64,000 nt of DNA from DATLZU01 sp035573855 (GTDB taxonomy: Bacteria; Nitrospirota; Nitrospiria; Nitrospirales; Nitrospiraceae). The translations under genes were made by a program, and so were the position numbers. Every line of letters starts with the position of its first letter. The first letter of the stretch is position 1. Shown piece after piece: positions 60,854-64,000 of this stretch. Where the stretch lies: the NCBI GenBank assembly GCA_035573855.1, contig DATLZU010000055.1, positions 31,018 to 95,017 on the forward strand, in the 5' to 3' direction. The notes under the pieces are model-generated. The model did not search any database. It saw only the letters and a list, made by a program, of their open reading frames with translations, and was not told the DNA's origin.

Positions 60854-62188
60854 ATGATTGACCGCTACACCTTGCCGCGCATGAAAGCCGTTTGGGATCT
60901 TGCACACAAGTACGAAATCTGGCTGGAGGTCGAACTGCAGGCGTGCGAGGCGCTGGAACGCGCCGGCCGGGTGACGCGCGGCACCGCCGCCCGCATCCGG
61001 CGCGCCGCGCGGATCGATCCGGAACGAATTGCGGAGATCGAAAAGGTCACGAAGCATGACGTCATCGCCTTTTTAGAATCGCTTGCGGATTCCGTGGGAC
61101 CGGAAGTCCGGTTTCTCCACATGGGCCTGACCTCATCGGACATCGTAGACACCTCTCTGGCCGTTCAAATGGCCGAGGCGCTGGACATCATTCTGGAGGA
61201 TCTGGACGCGTTGCTCGACGTCTTGAAAAGACGGGCATTGGAGCATCGCGACACGATCATGATCGGGCGTTCGCACGGCATCCACGGCGAACCGATTTCC
61301 TTCGGCTTCAAGCTCGCCATCTGGTATGAGGAAGTCCGCCGCCATCGCGATCGCCTGCGGGCAGCCCGCGAGGACATCGCGGTCGGGAAACTGTCCGGCG
61401 CGATGGGAACCTTCGCCCATCTCGGGCCGGAGGTGGAGGAGTTCGTCTGCAAGCGGCTCGGGCTCAAGCCCGACCCGGTGTCCAACCAGGTGGTCCAGCG
61501 GGACCGGCACGCGGCCTACATGTCGGCGTTGGCGCTGCTTGCGGCGAGCATCGAGAAGTTCGCGACGGAGATCCGCCATCTGCAACGGACCGAAGTGCTG
61601 GAAGCCGAGGAGTTGTTCTCGGAAGGACAGAAGGGTTCCTCGGCCATGCCGCACAAGCGCAACCCGATCGCATCGGAGAATCTCTGCGGCTTGGCGCGCG
61701 TGGTTCGGGCCAACAGCTTGGCGGCGATGGAGAATGTGGCGCTCTGGCATGAGCGGGACATTAGCCACTCGTCGGTCGAACGAGTCATCCTGCCGGACAG
61801 CACGATCCTCATAGACTACATGCTGGTCCGGTTCACGGACCTCATCAAGAATCTGCTCGTTTATCCGGATCGCATGCGGAGGAATCTCGATCTGACCGGC
61901 GGGTTGGTCTATTCACAGCGGCTGCTGTTGGCACTCGTGGACAAGGGCGCGCAGCGGAAGGAGGCTTACGAGGCGGTGCAGCGGAACGCGATGGAAGGCT
62001 GGAAAGGCGGCGCCGGCTTTCAGGACTTGGTCGGGAAGGATCCGTTCATCACGAAGTACCTCAGCCAGGCGGAGATCAAGGCCTGTTTTGACCCCAGGTA
62101 TTATCTGCGGCATCTGGATACGGTGTATCGGCGAGTGTTTGGACGGGCGTCGACGCGGCGGCCTCGTCGGAGAATACGGCGCGCATAG
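60854..62188 (+). CDS. purB: adenylosuccinate lyase
   Basis: Two steps of purine synthesis: SAICAR to AICAR and adenylosuccinate to AMP. 444 residues, slightly longer than usual because of an Arg-rich C-terminal tail. Family motifs are present: SSDIVDTS, GRSHGIHGEP and the signature GSSAMPHKRNPI with catalytic Ser/Lys. purC follows after 11 bases. Confidence 0.96.
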   Translation: MIDRYTLPRMKAVWDLAHKYEIWLEVELQACEALERAGRVTRGTAARIRRAARIDPERIAEIEKVTKHDVIAFLESLADSVGPEVRFLHMGLTSSDIVDTSLAVQMAEALDIILEDLDALLDVLKRRALEHRDTIMIGRSHGIHGEPISFGFKLAIWYEEVRRHRDRLRAAREDIAVGKLSGAMGTFAHLGPEVEEFVCKRLGLKPDPVSNQVVQRDRHAAYMSALALLAASIEKFATEIRHLQRTEVLEAEELFSEGQKGSSAMPHKRNPIASENLCGLARVVRANSLAAMENVALWHERDISHSSVERVILPDSTILIDYMLVRFTDLIKNLLVYPDRMRRNLDLTGGLVYSQRLLLALVDKGAQRKEAYEAVQRNAMEGWKGGAGFQDLVGKDPFITKYLSQAEIKACFDPRYYLRHLDTVYRRVFGRASTRRPRRRIRRA

Positions 62189-62199
62189 GTGGGAAGGAC

Positions 62200-62919
62200 A
62201 TGGTTACCAAAGGAGAATTGATCTACGAAGGGAAAGCCAAAAAGTTGTTTGCGGCGGATCACCCGGATCGGGTGATCCAGTACTTCAAGGATGACGCCAC
62301 GGCCTTCAACGCGCAGAAGCGCGGCACGATCGTCGGGAAGGGCGTGGTCAACAACAAAGTCTCGGAGCGGCTGTTCCGGTTGCTGGAGGAAGGCGGCGTA
62401 CCGACGCACTTCATCGAGCGGCTCAGCGACCGCGAGATGCTGACCAAGCGGGTGGTGATCGTGCCGATCGAAGTGGTGGTGCGGAACATCGTCGCCGGTA
62501 GCCTGGCGAAACGGCTCGGGCTGAAAGAAGGGGACACGATCGACCCGCCGCTCGTCGAGTTCTATTACAAGAACGACGCGCTAGGCGATCCGCTGATTAC
62601 TGACGACCACGTGCGGTTGCTGAAGTTGGCGACGCCGGCGGTGGTGCGGGATCTCAAAGACCTGGCGCTTAAGGCCAATCGCATTTTGACGCCGTTTTTC
62701 AAAGAACGGAAGATGCTGCTGGTGGATTTCAAGCTGGAGTTCGGTGTGTACCACAATAAGCTGATCCTGGCCGACGAGATTTCGCCGGATACCTGCCGAT
62801 TCTGGGACATGGCCACGGGAGAGTCGATGGACAAGGATCGCTTCAGGAAGGATTTGGGAAAGGTTGAGGAGGCATATCAGGAGGTGCTCCGCCGTGTGTG
62901 CGGGACTGAAGCAGGGTGA
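62200..62919 (+). CDS. purC: SAICAR synthetase
   Basis: Joins aspartate to CAIR. 239 residues with YEGKAKKLF, KDDATAFNAQKR, the RNIVAGSLAKR loop and ILADEISPDTCRFWD. Full length for the bacterial enzyme. It sits between purB and purS, with a 97-base gap before purS. Confidence 0.96.
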   Translation: MVTKGELIYEGKAKKLFAADHPDRVIQYFKDDATAFNAQKRGTIVGKGVVNNKVSERLFRLLEEGGVPTHFIERLSDREMLTKRVVIVPIEVVVRNIVAGSLAKRLGLKEGDTIDPPLVEFYYKNDALGDPLITDDHVRLLKLATPAVVRDLKDLALKANRILTPFFKERKMLLVDFKLEFGVYHNKLILADEISPDTCRFWDMATGESMDKDRFRKDLGKVEEAYQEVLRRVCGTEAG

Positions 62920-63016
62920 TGAGGTTTGTTGCGTTTAGTTTGGTTGCCTTGTTCGGCCGTGGATTCAGAAACCAATAAACCGGAAACCCAAACAAACCGG
63001 ATACACCGGAAAGACC

Positions 63017-63256
63017 ATGAAAGCCAAAATCCACGTCACGCTCAAACAGGGTATTCTCGATCCGCAGGGGAAGGCGATCGAGCATGCGTTGGAGACCTTG
63101 GGCTTCAAGTCGGCGAGCAATGTGCGGGTCGGAAAATACTTGGAGTTGGATCTGAATGAGAAGGATAAGGCCAAGGCCGAAGCTGACGTGAAGGCCATGT
63201 GCGAGAAGCTGTTGGCGAACACGATCATTGAAGAGTATCGGTACGAGCTGCAATGA
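63017..63256 (+). CDS. purS: phosphoribosylformylglycinamidine synthase subunit PurS
   Basis: 79 residues of a small alpha/beta dimer that joins PurL and PurQ to form the three-part FGAM synthase. Typical segments: VTLKQGILDPQGKAIEHALETLG and MCEKLLANTIIEEYRYEL. Starting at ATG 63017 after a weak GAAAGACC. purQ follows 174 bases later. Confidence 0.93.
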   Translation: MKAKIHVTLKQGILDPQGKAIEHALETLGFKSASNVRVGKYLELDLNEKDKAKAEADVKAMCEKLLANTIIEEYRYELQ

Positions 63257-63260
63257 GTGA

Positions 63261-63396
63261 TGGTAAAGGCACGGGGCGACAGGACTTGTCTCCGTGCTCG
63301 CAGAACGCGCACTCACGTTATTTGGATTGTTATCGATAAGGTTGGAGTGCTCGTTCGATGCGCGCAGTAGAGCCAAGTCCTGTTGCCCCGTTACCA
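63261..63396. repeat. large imperfect inverted repeat between purS and purQ
   Basis: The arm at 63261-63288 (TGGTAA, then CGGGGCGACAGGACTTG) pairs with 63375-63396 (CAAGTCCTGTTGCCCCGTTACCA) with one mismatch and a short insert. Inner segments near 63294-63316 and 63344-63366 also partly pair, giving a long folded stem. No T-run follows, so it is not a plain terminator. Confidence 0.65.
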
Positions 63397-63430
63397 AGGT
63401 GCCTGATCGTGGAGGCTTGGTGAAGAGGAG

Positions 63431-64000
63431 ATGAATATCGGAGTGGTGGTGTTTCCCGGTTCTAATTGTGATCACGATTGCGCGCATGTCCTCGGTGACG
63501 TGTTGGGGCAGTCGGTCGCGATGGTGTGGCATAAGGAGACCTCGCTGGCCGGCCTCGATGCGGTGATTCTGCCCGGCGGGTTTTCGTACGGGGACTATCT
63601 GCGAACCGGCGCCATCGCCCGTTTCTCGCCCGTCATGGAGGCGGTGAAGGACTTCGCCAAGGGCGGAGGGCTGGTGCTCGGCATCTGCAATGGGTTTCAA
63701 ATCCTCCTGGAGGCCGGGTTGTTGCCTGGCGCGATGTTGCGGAATATCTCGCTCCACTTCATTTGCAAGGACGTCTATGTCCGCGTTGAGAACGCCGCCA
63801 CCCCCTTTACCGGCCGCTGCGAGCCCGGCCAGGTCCTGAAGATTCCCATCGCCCACGCCGACGGGAATTACTACACCGATCCCGTGACACTCGCCGCCTT
63901 GCAGGCTAACGCGCAGATCGTCTTCCGCTACTGTACGCCGGACGGCAGGGTGACGTCTGAGGCGAACCCCAACGGCTCGCTCGACAACATCGCTGGCATC
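63431..64000 (+). CDS. purQ: phosphoribosylformylglycinamidine synthase subunit PurQ (3' truncated by window)
   Basis: Glutamine amidotransferase part of FGAM synthase. The first 190 residues are visible: MNIGVVVFPGSNCDHDC, the oxyanion loop GGFSYGDYLRTGA, nucleophile Cys in GICNGFQILLEAG, and the His/Glu of the triad should lie in or near IPIAHADGNY and beyond. The frame is open to the last base. AGGAG directly precedes the ATG. Confidence 0.95.
   Translation, partial: MNIGVVVFPGSNCDHDCAHVLGDVLGQSVAMVWHKETSLAGLDAVILPGGFSYGDYLRTGAIARFSPVMEAVKDFAKGGGLVLGICNGFQILLEAGLLPGAMLRNISLHFICKDVYVRVENAATPFTGRCEPGQVLKIPIAHADGNYYTDPVTLAALQANAQIVFRYCTPDGRVTSEANPNGSLDNIAGI

Noticed and set aside
63261..63396. 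Reading the purS-purQ inverted repeat as a rho-independent terminator
   Set aside because: No T-run follows, and the next gene belongs to the same pathway.
62843..63856. 337-codon minus-strand frame over purC, purS and purQ
   Set aside because: Covers three recognised purine genes; no motif of its own.
1..64000. tRNA, rRNA or CRISPR arrays
   Set aside because: Looked for T-loop motifs, rRNA stretches and regular spaced repeats by eye; none found.

Overview
The window looks like a piece of a chromosome from a Nitrospira-type bacterium (phylum Nitrospirota). This rests on gene content: two proteins like the gamma subunit (NxrC) of nitrite oxidoreductase and related type II DMSO-reductase-family enzymes, a TorD-type chaperone, three five-heme c-type cytochromes, a SmbP-like periplasmic metal-binding protein, a K+-independent proton-pumping pyrophosphatase, and a gene for the protein tag Pup in an otherwise Gram-negative background (TolC-type outer membrane protein, Tat and Sec export). 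The catalytic subunits nxrA and nxrB are not in the window, so the type of nitrifier cannot be decided. No tRNA, rRNA, CRISPR array or transposase was seen.

Layout. 1-3.8 kb: end of tgt, then yajC-secD-secF (queuosine tRNA modification and Sec export). 3.8-8.5 kb: a multi-PAS sensor kinase and a sigma54 response regulator that overlap by 4 bases; a seven-bladed WD40 protein converges on them. 9.6-13.8 kb: a respiratory accessory module with its own promoters and a terminator, made of an unknown HExxH/zinc-ribbon protein, a Tat-type four-cluster ferredoxin, a TorD-like chaperone and an NxrC-like subunit. 14-23.6 kb: a long same-strand series of radical SAM protein, membrane protein, TPR protein, TatA, NHL propeller, second NxrC-like protein, PDZ protein and two tandem five-heme cytochromes. 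23.6-32.3 kb: small beta-helix-like protein, hppA, pup, recJ, rel/spoT and a cyclic-nucleotide-type MscS channel.

32-41.7 kb: small metal, redox and stress genes: DUF192, zinc ribbon, exported flavodoxin, bfd with a clear Fur box, oligoendopeptidase F, an unknown nuclease-like protein, TPR, histone-deacetylase-like hydrolase, third five-heme cytochrome, sulfurtransferase and smbP. 41.7-53 kb: nitrilase, YqgE, a UvrA-family gene carrying two in-frame palindromic repeats, RNase Z-like hydrolase, CPBP protein, TolC and M28 peptidase. 53-57 kb: small proteins, an RRM RNA-binding protein, an exported FKBP, and umuDC in which umuC is frameshifted. 57-64 kb: NarK-type transporter, ribBA-ribH-nusB, and purB-purC-purS-purQ, with a large inverted repeat between purS and purQ.

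The two NxrC/cytochrome/Tat neighbourhoods (9.6-23.6 kb) probably serve periplasmic electron transfer and assembly of exported molybdoenzymes. The most unusual points are the solitary pup, the HExxH protein tied to the molybdoenzyme accessory module, repeat insertions inside uvrA, and a cysteine cluster in the sigma54 regulator.
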